DNA from: Nonomuraea aridisoli
GTDB taxonomy: Bacteria > Actinomycetota > Actinomycetes > Streptosporangiales > Streptosporangiaceae
DNA length: 37,664 nt
Reading direction: 5' to 3'
NCBI RefSeq assembly: GCF_003236395.1
Contig: NZ_POUD01000063.1
Span: 1 to 37,664, forward strand
Part shown: one piece after another, positions 15,659-23,305 of the stretch
Numbering within the stretch: position 1 is the stretch's first letter
How the letters are laid out: the number at the start of each line of letters is the position of its first letter
Made by a program: the position numbers and the translations under genes
The notes under the pieces: generated by a model
What the model saw: the letters and a program-made list of their open reading frames with translations, nothing else
The model's database searches: none
Told to the model about the DNA's origin: nothing

Positions 15659-18237
15659 GAATCCCCCTGGGCCTCCGGGCGCACGCGGGCACGTCGGCAC
15701 TGCTCGTCGTGCTGACGGCGGTCGCCTGCCTGCTCGTCTCCGGGTTGCCCAGGACGATGCAGGCGTCGTTCGACGAGGCGCTGAGCCGGTCGCTGGCCGC
15801 GGCCCCCGCGCTGCGGACCGACCTGACCGTCACCGGGACGCCGGCCCTGCCCGCCGGGGAGCTGCACTCACGCGCGGAGTTCGAGGGCCGCGACCTCGGC
15901 TGGCGTCGACTCATTCCTGCGGCGCTGCGGACCCTGATCGGGCCCGGCGGCCACATCAGCGCCAAGACCTACCGCACGCCCGTCAACGAGACGAGCGACA
16001 TCCGTGCCTTCGTCAACCTCGGCTGGCTGTCCGACGCCGGCCGGCGCGTGGAGTGGGTGGGGGGCCGCGCGCCGGGCAGGCCGTCCACCATGCGGTACCT
16101 CGGTACGACGATCCCGGTCATCGAGGTGGGCGTCGTGGAGGAGGCCGTGGCCCGGATGGGGCTGCGGGTCGGCCAGACCAGGATGCTCGGCGAGAGCGTG
16201 CACACCGCCGCGAAGATCGTCGGCGTCTTCCGGGCCAAGGACCCGGCCGACCGCTCCTGGAGCCACGACGCCGATGTCCTGCACGTCACCAGGGTCGTGC
16301 CGATGGACGGGCCGGAGGAGTTCCACACGACGACGCTGATGTCCGACGACGGGCTGAGCGCGCTGACCAGCAAGGCCAGTGGCCTGGCCTACCGCTGGGT
16401 CCTCCCCCTCGACGGGCGGGCCGCGAGCGCCCTGGACGTGCCGGCCGTCCAAGCCGCGGTCGCCGAGTTCCAGCGGCAGGTGGACGTCCAGGGGACGGGC
16501 ACCACCAGCTACCGTCTGGTCACCGGACTGCCCCAGCTGCTCACCGGCTTCCTGGGCGCGCTGTCCGCCGCGCAGACCGTGATGTACCTGGTGCTCGGCG
16601 GCCTGTTCGCGGTCGCGCTCGGCGTGATCGCGCTGGGCGTACGGCTGCTGACCGACCGGATGGCGCGCACGATGGCCCTGGCGCGGGCGCGCGGCGCCTC
16701 GCTGTGGCAGGTGGCGGCGGCCGGGGCCACGCTGACCGCGCTCACGGTGGGGCCCGCGGCCCTGGCCGGGTACGCCCTGTCGTTCCTCCTGCCGGGGCCC
16801 GTGCCGCCGATCGTGCACCTCGGGCCGGCGGTCGTGCTCGTCACCGCCGTGGCCTTCGCCGTCGCACGCCTGATGCTCGCGCATCGCACACCGCTGCAGG
16901 AGCGCCGTGCCGACCTGGTCACCGCCCGGCCGTCCGCGCGGCGGGTGACAGTGGAGGCGCTGGTCGTCGTGCTCGCGCTGGTGGGGGCGTACCTGCTGAG
17001 GGCCCGGGGGCCGTCCGGCACCGCGCAGCAGGATCCGTTCCTGCTGCTGATCCCGGTCGCGCTGACGCTCGCGGCCGGGCTGATCACCTTGCGGTGCTAC
17101 CCGTACCCGCTGCGGCTGCTCGTGCGGCTGACCGCGCGAGGGCGGGCGGCGCTGCCGTTCCTGGGGCTGACCAGGGCGGCCAGGAAGCGGTCCGCGGGCG
17201 CGCTGCCGGTGCTGATCCTGTTGCCCGCACTGAGCCTGTCGGTGTTCGCCGCGGTGGTCCACGACGGGATCACCACCACGCAACGGCTCGCGTCCTGGCA
17301 GCAGGTGGGCGCGCCGATCAAGCTGACGTCGGTCGAGAACATCCCGCCCGACGCCATCGAGCGGGTACGCCGGGCCCCGGGGGTCGAGCAGGTGGCGCTC
17401 GCGCTGACGGGCCGGATGCAGATCACGGCCACCGGGGAGCGGCCGTACGCCGTCGCCGTGGACCTCGCGCAGTGGCGGCGGGTCAACGAGGACGCGCCCA
17501 TCAGCCTGCCCACGCTGTCCGGGGACACGTCCGCGCTGCTCTCGCCCGCCCTGGGCGGCCGTGACGCCTTCGACGTCATGTGGCTGTCGCCGGTACGGCT
17601 GACCACCCAGGGCGTGATCGACGCGGTGCCCGGTTTCTACGCCAGCGGGCAGTTCGTTCTCGTGCCGTGGGAGGTGCTGCCCTGGCCCGCGGCCAACACC
17701 TTGCTGATCAAGGGTGACATCTCGCCCGTGGAGCTGGCGCGGCTGGTGCCGTCGGCCACCGTGGCGACGCAGGAGGCGGCGCTCGCGGCCATCCAGGACG
17801 ACCCGCTCACCGGGACGGTCCGCACGACAATGGTCGTGGTGACGGTGGCGCTGGGTGCGTACGCGCTGGTGGCCATCGTCCTGTCGCTGGTCGTCGGGGC
17901 GGCCGGGCGGGCCAGGGCGGTGTCGCTCCTGCGGACGCTCGGGCTGTCCGACCGGCAGGCCCGGCGGCTGACCCTGCTGGAGTCGCTGCCCGTCGTCCTC
18001 GTCACGACGCCGGTGGGCCTGGCCCTGGGGCTGGCCCTGCCTGCCGCGCTCGGGCCGGGCGTGGACATGTCGGCATTCGCCGGTGGCCTGCCCGTCGCCG
18101 ATCACCCGCCGGGCCTGCTGACGCCCGTGGCGCTGGCGGCCGGGCTGGGGCTGTGCGCCGTGCTCGGGGCGTACGTGCACACCGCCATGAGCCGCCGCCG
18201 CAACCTGGACGCCGCCCTCCGCGTGGGCGACCCCTGA
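15655..18237 (+). CDS. FtsX-like ABC transporter permease (second of a pair)
   Basis: This 860-residue protein starts at the GTG at 15655 that overlaps the stop of the preceding permease by four bases. The order is an N-terminal helix (about residues 12-30), an external domain to about 290, helices around 300-480 (VLGGLFAVALGVIALGVRLL), and further helices near 510-540. A second external domain follows, then a final three-helix block (about 720-850) with LLRTLGLSDRQARRLTLLE as the coupling loop. It most likely forms a heterodimer with its neighbour. The open frame extends far upstream of 15655, but that part is an antisense-like shadow of the first permease's coding frame. Downstream lies a convergent gene remnant, so the expected ABC ATPase is not adjacent. 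Confidence 0.83.
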   Translation: MRIPLGLRAHAGTSALLVVLTAVACLLVSGLPRTMQASFDEALSRSLAAAPALRTDLTVTGTPALPAGELHSRAEFEGRDLGWRRLIPAALRTLIGPGGHISAKTYRTPVNETSDIRAFVNLGWLSDAGRRVEWVGGRAPGRPSTMRYLGTTIPVIEVGVVEEAVARMGLRVGQTRMLGESVHTAAKIVGVFRAKDPADRSWSHDADVLHVTRVVPMDGPEEFHTTTLMSDDGLSALTSKASGLAYRWVLPLDGRAASALDVPAVQAAVAEFQRQVDVQGTGTTSYRLVTGLPQLLTGFLGALSAAQTVMYLVLGGLFAVALGVIALGVRLLTDRMARTMALARARGASLWQVAAAGATLTALTVGPAALAGYALSFLLPGPVPPIVHLGPAVVLVTAVAFAVARLMLAHRTPLQERRADLVTARPSARRVTVEALVVVLALVGAYLLRARGPSGTAQQDPFLLLIPVALTLAAGLITLRCYPYPLRLLVRLTARGRAALPFLGLTRAARKRSAGALPVLILLPALSLSVFAAVVHDGITTTQRLASWQQVGAPIKLTSVENIPPDAIERVRRAPGVEQVALALTGRMQITATGERPYAVAVDLAQWRRVNEDAPISLPTLSGDTSALLSPALGGRDAFDVMWLSPVRLTTQGVIDAVPGFYASGQFVLVPWEVLPWPAANTLLIKGDISPVELARLVPSATVATQEAALAAIQDDPLTGTVRTTMVVVTVALGAYALVAIVLSLVVGAAGRARAVSLLRTLGLSDRQARRLTLLESLPVVLVTTPVGLALGLALPAALGPGVDMSAFAGGLPVADHPPGLLTPVALAAGLGLCAVLGAYVHTAMSRRRNLDAALRVGDP

Positions 18238-18307
18238 CCCGGCCACCCCCTGCCGATCAGCGGCATCGTCCGGGCCAGGAGGCCGCCGCGGGATCGCGCA
18301 CCGATCT

Positions 18308-18685
18308 TCAACGGAGGGTGAGCGGGGTCTCGCAGGTGATGCGGGTCAGCTTCCGCGGGTTGCGGACGTAGTAGAGGCCGGTGATCCGGGTGTCCTCGAC
18401 CCGGATCGCCACGACGCCATCGGTCTCGCCCTCGACCCGGACGAGGAGCGCCGGGTTGCCGTTGACCGTGGTGAGGTCACCGGTGAGGGCGACTCGGGCC
18501 TTGCCGAGGCCGCCGACGATGAAGCGGGCCACCTTCTCCGCGCCGGTGATCGGCCGCGGCGCGGCCTGCTTGACGCCGCCGCCGTCGCTGATCAGGACGA
18601 CCTCAGGGGCGAGCACGTCGAGCAGGCCCTGCAGGTCCCTGGTTTCGAGCGCGAGCCGGAACGACTCCTCGGCGGCCGGGATCAT
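18308..18685 (-). pseudogene. 3' remnant of a SigJ-type ECF sigma factor gene (SnoaL-like domain only)
   Basis: From about 18680 down the minus strand reads FRLALETRDLQGLLDVLAP, then EVVLISDGGG, ITGAEKVARFIVGGL, VNGNPALLV and YYVRNPRKLTRI. This is the C-terminal SnoaL-like domain of SigJ-family ECF sigma factors (about 120 of about 290 residues). The sigma-2 and sigma-4 DNA-binding regions are missing; the sequence switches at about 18670-18685 into the SDR remnant on the other strand. An ATG at 18685 could allow a stand-alone SnoaL-like protein of 125 residues, but it has no ribosome binding site. Confidence 0.7.
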
Positions 18686-19124
18686 CGCCGTACCGCTCGG
18701 CGGCGCGTACCACGCCTCCAAGTGGGCCCTCGAGGGCTTGAACGAAGCCCTCGCCGGCGAGGTCGCCGACTTCGGCGTCAAGGTGACCATCATCGAGCCC
18801 GGCGGCTTCGCCACCAGGAACGGCAAGAACCCGGATCCGCTCGCCAACGGCCACATGGCCCCGATGAACCCGGCCTACGACGGGCTCCGCCGACGCCTCG
18901 GCGCGGCCGCCGGGAAGCAGCCCGCCGGCGACCCGGCCGCCGCGGCCCGGGCACTCCTCAAGATCGTCGACTCGGAGGACCCGCCCCTGCGGGTGCTCTT
19001 CGGCCAGGGTTTCCACCCGATGATTGAGCAGGCCTACGCCGACCGCCTCAAGACCTGGGCCGACTGGCAGGACCTGTCGGCGGAGGCCCACGGCGATCTC
19101 GGCCAACGCCACCAGAACCCCTAG
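18681..19124 (+). pseudogene. 3' remnant of a short-chain dehydrogenase/reductase gene
   Basis: The frame becomes SDR-like at about 18681 with IIAVPLGGAYHASKWALEG (the catalytic Y-x-x-x-K), then VKVTIIEPGGFAT and a plausible C-terminus to the TAG at 19122-19124. The Rossmann half with the TGxxxGxG cofactor motif is absent: the sequence upstream of 18681 is the opposite-strand sigJ remnant. About half of a normal 280-290 residue SDR is left, so it cannot bind NAD(P). It resembles, but is not identical to, the intact SDR at 21909-22769. Its stop shares the CTAG at 19121-19124 with the convergent membrane protein gene. Confidence 0.75.
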
Positions 19125-20020
19125 AGCGGTGCGGGTCTGGCGGCTCGCAGCAGGGCGATCGAGTACGCCAGGCCCGCCGCCGCCGACACCACGGCGGCGA
19201 TCAGGAGCGGGACGCGGACGACGCCGTCGTGGCTGAGTGCGACGAAGGTCGGCCCTGACAGGGTGGCCACGCCGCAACCGGTCCAGGTCGCGCCGACCGC
19301 CCAGCCGGGGTGCCGGGCGACGAAGCCGCGCGCGAGCGGGGTGACGTACCCGATCATGACGAGCAGGCCCGTGATGACCAGCACCGTCCGCTGGGCCGGG
19401 CTCTCGAATCCGGTCGGGCCACCGGCCTCGGTGCCCGCGACGGCCCAGACCGGCAGGGCCAGGCCGTATCCGAGCAGCGGGACCGCGCAGATCGCGGAGA
19501 TCGCCGGCCGGGTCGGTCGCGGGCCGGCGGCGAAGATGTGCCGCCAGCGGTCCATGGCGTGCAGCAGCACCAGGACGGCCAGGCAACAGCCGAGCACCCC
19601 GAAACCGCCGTAGATGATGGCGAACACCCCGCCGCCCAGCCCGTCACCGCTGCCCACCGGGGCGTCCGTGCCGGTGACCAGCTGGACCAGCAGCCCGGCC
19701 GGGAGGCCGAGCACGATCGGGGCCAGCAACCCGGTGGCTCCCCAGGCGGGAACCAGCAGCAGCCAGGCCGGCAACCGGTGGCTGACCGGCCGCGCCAGCA
19801 CCACCGCGAGCACGATCGCGAGCAGGTCCATCACGAGGGTGAGGTAGTTGCCGATCACGTGGCGGGCGTCGTTCATCGTGGCCGCGCCCTCGGCGCTGGT
19901 GATGCCGATCGTCGACCCGGACAACCAGGCCAGTTTGAAGATCAGGTACGGCAGGCAGGACACGACCGCGACGATCACCACGGTCGTGCGTAAGACCCGG
20001 CTCCGGCTCGTCGAGTTCAT
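19121..20020 (-). CDS. Multi-pass membrane protein of unknown function, TetR-linked
   Basis: This 299-residue protein has about eight hydrophobic segments, starting with VVIVAVVSCLPYLIFKLAWL and ending with LLIAAVVSAAAGLAYSIALL. No transporter or enzyme motif was recognised. The ATG at 20020 is preferred over upstream starts because GAGAGG lies about 6 bases before it. It is divergent from the TetR gene, with a perfect palindrome between them, so it is the likely target of that regulator. TetR-controlled membrane proteins often deal with exported or toxic small molecules; nothing in the sequence proves that here. Confidence 0.7.
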   Translation of the reverse strand: MNSTSRSRVLRTTVVIVAVVSCLPYLIFKLAWLSGSTIGITSAEGAATMNDARHVIGNYLTLVMDLLAIVLAVVLARPVSHRLPAWLLLVPAWGATGLLAPIVLGLPAGLLVQLVTGTDAPVGSGDGLGGGVFAIIYGGFGVLGCCLAVLVLLHAMDRWRHIFAAGPRPTRPAISAICAVPLLGYGLALPVWAVAGTEAGGPTGFESPAQRTVLVITGLLVMIGYVTPLARGFVARHPGWAVGATWTGCGVATLSGPTFVALSHDGVVRVPLLIAAVVSAAAGLAYSIALLRAARPAPL

Positions 20021-20035
20021 GATCATCCTCTCAAT

Positions 20036-20051
20036 TAGAGAACGGTCTCTA
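20036..20051. promoter_or_regulatory. TetR operator candidate in the divergent promoter region
   Basis: TAGAGAACGGTCTCTA has perfect 6-base arms around ACGG. It lies 16 bases upstream of the membrane protein start and 31 upstream of the TetR start. TAAGCT at 20068-20073, 9 bases before the TetR ATG, is a possible -10 element that would make the TetR transcript nearly leaderless. Confidence 0.6.
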
Positions 20052-20081
20052 GAACAAGAGTAGCGACTAAGCTCGTGGACG

Positions 20082-20663
20082 ATGCCCAGGAGTCCGTCGT
20101 TCACCCACGATCAGATCCTCGATGCGGCCAGGGACGCGGCCTTCGAGCACTGGCGGTCGGCCACCGTCGGCCACGTCACCGCGCTGCTGGGCGCTCCCTC
20201 GGGGTCGATCTACCACCGCTTCGCCTCACGCGACGTGCTCTTCGGGTCGGCGTGGATCCGCTCGATCAAGGCGTTCCAGGCCGGGCTGACGCGGGCCGCC
20301 GAGACCGACGACCCGATCGAGGCGATCGTGCGAACGGCGCTGTGGATCCCCGAGTTCTGCCGTCGCCATCCGCGTGACGCCCGCATGATGACGGTCTTCC
20401 GGTACGCCGACCTGGTCGCCACGGGGCCGCCCCAACTGCAGGAGGAGCTCCGCCACCTGAACGACCCGGTCGCGGATCACCTGCGGCGGCTGACCGAGGG
20501 ACGCTACGGCCGGGTCACCCGGCACGGGATGGAGGTGGTGGCGCTGGCATGCCGCGATTCGCCGTACGGCATCGTCCGGCCGATGATCGGCGAGCCCATC
20601 CCGGCCTGGATCGACGACGCCGTCCGCGTGACCAGCACCGCTCTGGCCCAGCTGGACGACTGA
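20082..20663 (+). CDS. TetR-family transcriptional regulator
   Basis: This 193-residue repressor has an N-terminal TetR HTH at about residues 8-55 (QILDAARDAAFEHW, then VTALLGAPSGSIYHRFASRD) and an alpha-helical ligand-binding domain with no recognisable ligand class. No ribosome binding site precedes the ATG at 20082, consistent with a leaderless or near-leaderless message from TAAGCT at 20068. It probably binds the palindrome at 20036-20051 and controls itself and the divergent membrane protein. Confidence 0.85.
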   Translation: MPRSPSFTHDQILDAARDAAFEHWRSATVGHVTALLGAPSGSIYHRFASRDVLFGSAWIRSIKAFQAGLTRAAETDDPIEAIVRTALWIPEFCRRHPRDARMMTVFRYADLVATGPPQLQEELRHLNDPVADHLRRLTEGRYGRVTRHGMEVVALACRDSPYGIVRPMIGEPIPAWIDDAVRVTSTALAQLDD

Positions 20664-20854
20664 GTGGTGGCGCCGCGAGCGATCCGGGCGATCTCCTCAG
20701 GCGAACGTGAACGACGAGGTCAGGGGATCACCGCCCTGTCCCCCCTGGCCAGGCTGACGCACCGGGCGGACGGTACGACCCCCACCGCCGCGGTATCTGG
20801 TCAGGCACAAAGTCGCCGTCCGGTGGTGGAGCGTGCGTTCGCGGTGAGGTGCCG

Positions 20855-21733
20855 TCACTGCTCCTGGGCGAGGCCGGGCTGGTGGTCGGTGGTGGGCATC
20901 GACCAGCTGGCGAGGAGGTCCAGGGCACGCTTCGAGGGAGAGCCGGCTTCGGCGGTGTAGACGAAGAGCGTCGTGTCGGGGTCTCCGGGCGGAGTGAGGG
21001 TCTCGTACTCGACGGTCAGTTCGCCGACGATCGGGTGGCGCAGGCGTTTGGAGCCGTGGGTGCGCTGGTGGACGCGGTGCTGCTCCCACCAGTCGGCGAA
21101 CTCCTTGCTGTGTTCGCGCAGCTCGGCGATGAGGGCGGCGGTGGCCTGGTCGTCCGGGTCGCGGCCGGCGTCGAGTCGCAGGCTCTCGACCGCTTCCCGC
21201 GCGTGCACCTCCCAGTCGACGAAGAGTGATCGGGCCTCGTCGTCGAGGAACATCCATCGCGCGTAGTTGCGGTGGCGGGGCGGCATGCGTTCGAAGTCGG
21301 CGAACAGCGCCCTCGCCAGCCGGTTGGCGGCGAGCACGTCCGTGCGGCGGCCGAGGACGAGCGCGGGCTCGCCGTCGAGGGCGTCGAGGAGCTGGTAGAG
21401 CCCGGGGCGTACGCGCTGGACGCCACGGGTCCGTCGCCGGACGGGCGCCGCGGTCATGCCGATGAGGTCCCGCAGATGCGCGCGTCCCGCGTCGTCGAGC
21501 CCGAGGGCACGGCCGATGGACTCCACGACGGCCGGTGAGGGCAGGATGCGCCGGCCCTGCTCTAGGCGGGCGTAGTAGTCGGTCGAGACGCCGGCCAGCA
21601 GGGCGACCTCCTCGCGGCGCAGGCCGGGGACCCGTCGTACGCGGCCGTCGGGCGGCAGGCCGGCCCGTGACGGGTCGACCTGGCTCCGAGCGCGTCTCAG
21701 GAAGTCAGCGAGTTCACGGTTGCTCTCGGCCAT
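20855..21733 (-). CDS. XRE-family regulator with MmyB-like ligand-binding domain
   Basis: This 292-residue protein has an XRE HTH at about residues 30-85 (VPGLRREEVALLAGVSTDYY, then ARLEQGR) and a C-terminal MmyB-type PAS-like domain containing GEPALVLGRRTDVLAANRLA and the later NYARWMFLD. This architecture is very common in actinomycetes; the founding member, MmyB, is an activator of methylenomycin genes, and fatty-acid-like ligands have been seen in related structures. It is divergent from the SDR gene at 21909, which is its obvious target, and an 11-base direct repeat lies between the two. The ATG at 21733 begins the family's usual N-terminus (residues NRELADFLRRAR). Confidence 0.88.
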   Translation of the reverse strand: MAESNRELADFLRRARSQVDPSRAGLPPDGRVRRVPGLRREEVALLAGVSTDYYARLEQGRRILPSPAVVESIGRALGLDDAGRAHLRDLIGMTAAPVRRRTRGVQRVRPGLYQLLDALDGEPALVLGRRTDVLAANRLARALFADFERMPPRHRNYARWMFLDDEARSLFVDWEVHAREAVESLRLDAGRDPDDQATAALIAELREHSKEFADWWEQHRVHQRTHGSKRLRHPIVGELTVEYETLTPPGDPDTTLFVYTAEAGSPSKRALDLLASWSMPTTDHQPGLAQEQ

Positions 21734-21781
21734 GAGTCCAGTGTCGCCGATGGGCTCCGTTCCTGACTGGTCCTCTGCGTC

Positions 21782-21806
21782 CTAGGTTGCGCGGTCTAGG
21801 TTGCGC
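21782..21806. promoter_or_regulatory. 11-bp direct repeat in the MmyB-like/SDR divergent region
   Basis: CTAGGTTGCGC occurs at 21782-21792 and again at 21796-21806, a 14-base period. It sits between the two divergent starts, 49 bases from the XRE start and about 100 from the SDR start. It is a likely binding site for the MmyB-like regulator, by position only. Confidence 0.5.
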
Positions 21807-21908
21807 AGGGCGCGTTATGGCCCTCCACAGCGGCTTTCTCCGGCCGATGCTGGTGATGTGCCGGCCGGGGAGCCGGCGCCACCAGCGACATACGAAGGCA
21901 GGATGACC

Positions 21909-22769
21909 ATGAGCTTCCCCACAGAGCGACCGGCGGTCTGGTTCGTCACCGGCACCTCCCGCGGCCTGGGCCTGGAACTCGTCAAGCAACTGCTGGAGCG
22001 CGGCGAGCACGTCGCCGCGACGACGCGTTCGTCCGAGCGGCTGCTCGCCGCACTCGGTGACGGAGTGGACACGACGGGCCTCCTCCCGCTCACCGTCGAC
22101 CTGCGCGACGAGGCGTCGGTCGAGCGGGCCGTCCGCGAGACCACCAAGCGCTTCGGCGGCCTGGACGTCGTCGTCAACAACGCGGGCTACGGCTACCTGG
22201 CCGCGGTGGAGGAGACCAGCGACCGCGACGTCCGCGACATGCTCGACGTCCAGGTCGTGGGCGTGTGGAACGTGCTGCGTGCCGCCCTGCCCGTTCTCCG
22301 CGAGCAGCACGGCGGCCACATCGTCAACGTGTCCTCGATCCTGGGCCTGACCGCCGTCCCGGGCTGGGGTCTCTACTGCGCCGGCAAGTTCGCGCTGGAA
22401 GGGCTGAGCGAGGCCCTCGCCGCCGAGGTGGCGGACTTCGGCATCAAGGTCACCATCGTCGAGCCGGGCTACTTCCGCACCGAGTTCCTCACCGAGGACT
22501 CGATCGCCCTGCCCGCCGAGACGACCCCGCACTACCCGGCGATCCGCCAGATGGTCGTCGACCACCTCAAGCTCCAGGGGCACCAGCTCGGCGACCCGGA
22601 GAAGGGCGCGGCCGCGATCATCGATCAGGTCCGCGCCGGGAAGGGCCCGCTGCGGCAGCTGCTCGGCTCGGACGCCCACGCGTACGCGACGGCCAAGGTC
22701 GAGGCCCTGCGGGCGAACCTCGACGCCACCGCGCTCACCGCGCCGTCCACCGACTTCCCGTCCGCCTGA
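21909..22769 (+). CDS. Short-chain dehydrogenase/reductase, intact
   Basis: This 286-residue classical SDR has the cofactor motif TGTSRGLG at about residues 15-22, NNAG in the middle and the active-site pair YCAGK. VTIVEPGYFRTEF is the post-catalytic strand. It oxidises or reduces an unknown alcohol/carbonyl with NAD(P)(H). AGG at 21900-21902 is 6 bases before the ATG at 21909, which is therefore preferred over the ATG at 21903. It is divergent from the MmyB-like regulator, the usual pairing for this subgroup. Confidence 0.88.
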   Translation: MSFPTERPAVWFVTGTSRGLGLELVKQLLERGEHVAATTRSSERLLAALGDGVDTTGLLPLTVDLRDEASVERAVRETTKRFGGLDVVVNNAGYGYLAAVEETSDRDVRDMLDVQVVGVWNVLRAALPVLREQHGGHIVNVSSILGLTAVPGWGLYCAGKFALEGLSEALAAEVADFGIKVTIVEPGYFRTEFLTEDSIALPAETTPHYPAIRQMVVDHLKLQGHQLGDPEKGAAAIIDQVRAGKGPLRQLLGSDAHAYATAKVEALRANLDATALTAPSTDFPSA

Positions 22770-23060
22770 ACCCCCTGCGACAGCACCGTCACAGCAGTTT
22801 GCCGGGGGTGAGCGGCGGGGACGTCCGTCCAGATCACATCGATCTCCGGCACGTCCCGGCTTTCCGGTCAACAAGGGCGCGCTCCGTCGCGGCTGCAAGG
22901 GTGCTGGGAAGGCTTTGCTTCTTGCAGGGACACTGCGTAGACCAGCCCCGCTACCGTGAGAAGCGTTTCGTGCGCCGTACCGGCGCTTCCCGGAAGGCAA
23001 CATCGACCGTCGCAATCAACTCGCATCTTCCACGGTTTCATCACCTCACGGAGGATTTCG

Positions 23061-23267
23061 ATGTTCGAACGCCCGCTCGTAGCCGCCGCTGTGATCGCAT
23101 CCGCATTCGCCGGCTCGTTCTGGGTCGCCGCGCCGTCCGCCGGCGCCCAGGCGATCACCGCACCGGCCCAGGATCCCGTGCCAGTCCCGCCCGTCCCGGA
23201 AGCACCGGACGACCCGTACGACGTTCCGCCGCCCGGCGAACGCCACGACCGCCGAGACCGGCGCTGA
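23061..23267 (+). CDS. Small exported Pro/Asp-rich protein
   Basis: This 68-residue protein has a clear signal peptide (AAAVIASAFAGSFWVAAPSA, cleavage probably after AGAQA). The mature part is about 37 residues, rich in Pro, Asp and Arg (VPVPPVPEAPDDPYDVPPPG) and ending in basic residues. ACGGAGG precedes the ATG by 7 bases. There is no Cys, Ser or Thr in the mature C-terminal half, so it is not an obvious lanthipeptide precursor despite the methyltransferase gene next door. A perfect terminator hairpin follows 7 bases after the stop. Function is unknown. Confidence 0.65.
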   Translation: MFERPLVAAAVIASAFAGSFWVAAPSAGAQAITAPAQDPVPVPPVPEAPDDPYDVPPPGERHDRRDRR

Positions 23268-23274
23268 CACCGTC

Positions 23275-23305
23275 TGAGCTCAGGGGGACTTTCCCCCTGA
23301 GCTCA
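23275..23305. terminator. Strong bidirectional terminator hairpin
   Basis: TGAGCTCAGGGGGA and its exact complement TCCCCCTGAGCTCA flank the 3-base loop CTT. The 14-bp stem sits between the convergent small exported protein and methyltransferase genes. The current stop of the methyltransferase frame lies inside the stem. Confidence 0.85.

Noticed and set aside
23061..23267. Lanthipeptide precursor next to the isoaspartate-methyltransferase-like gene
   Set aside because: The product has a Sec-type signal peptide, and its end lacks Cys and Ser/Thr; no FxLD motif or lanthipeptide synthetase is present.
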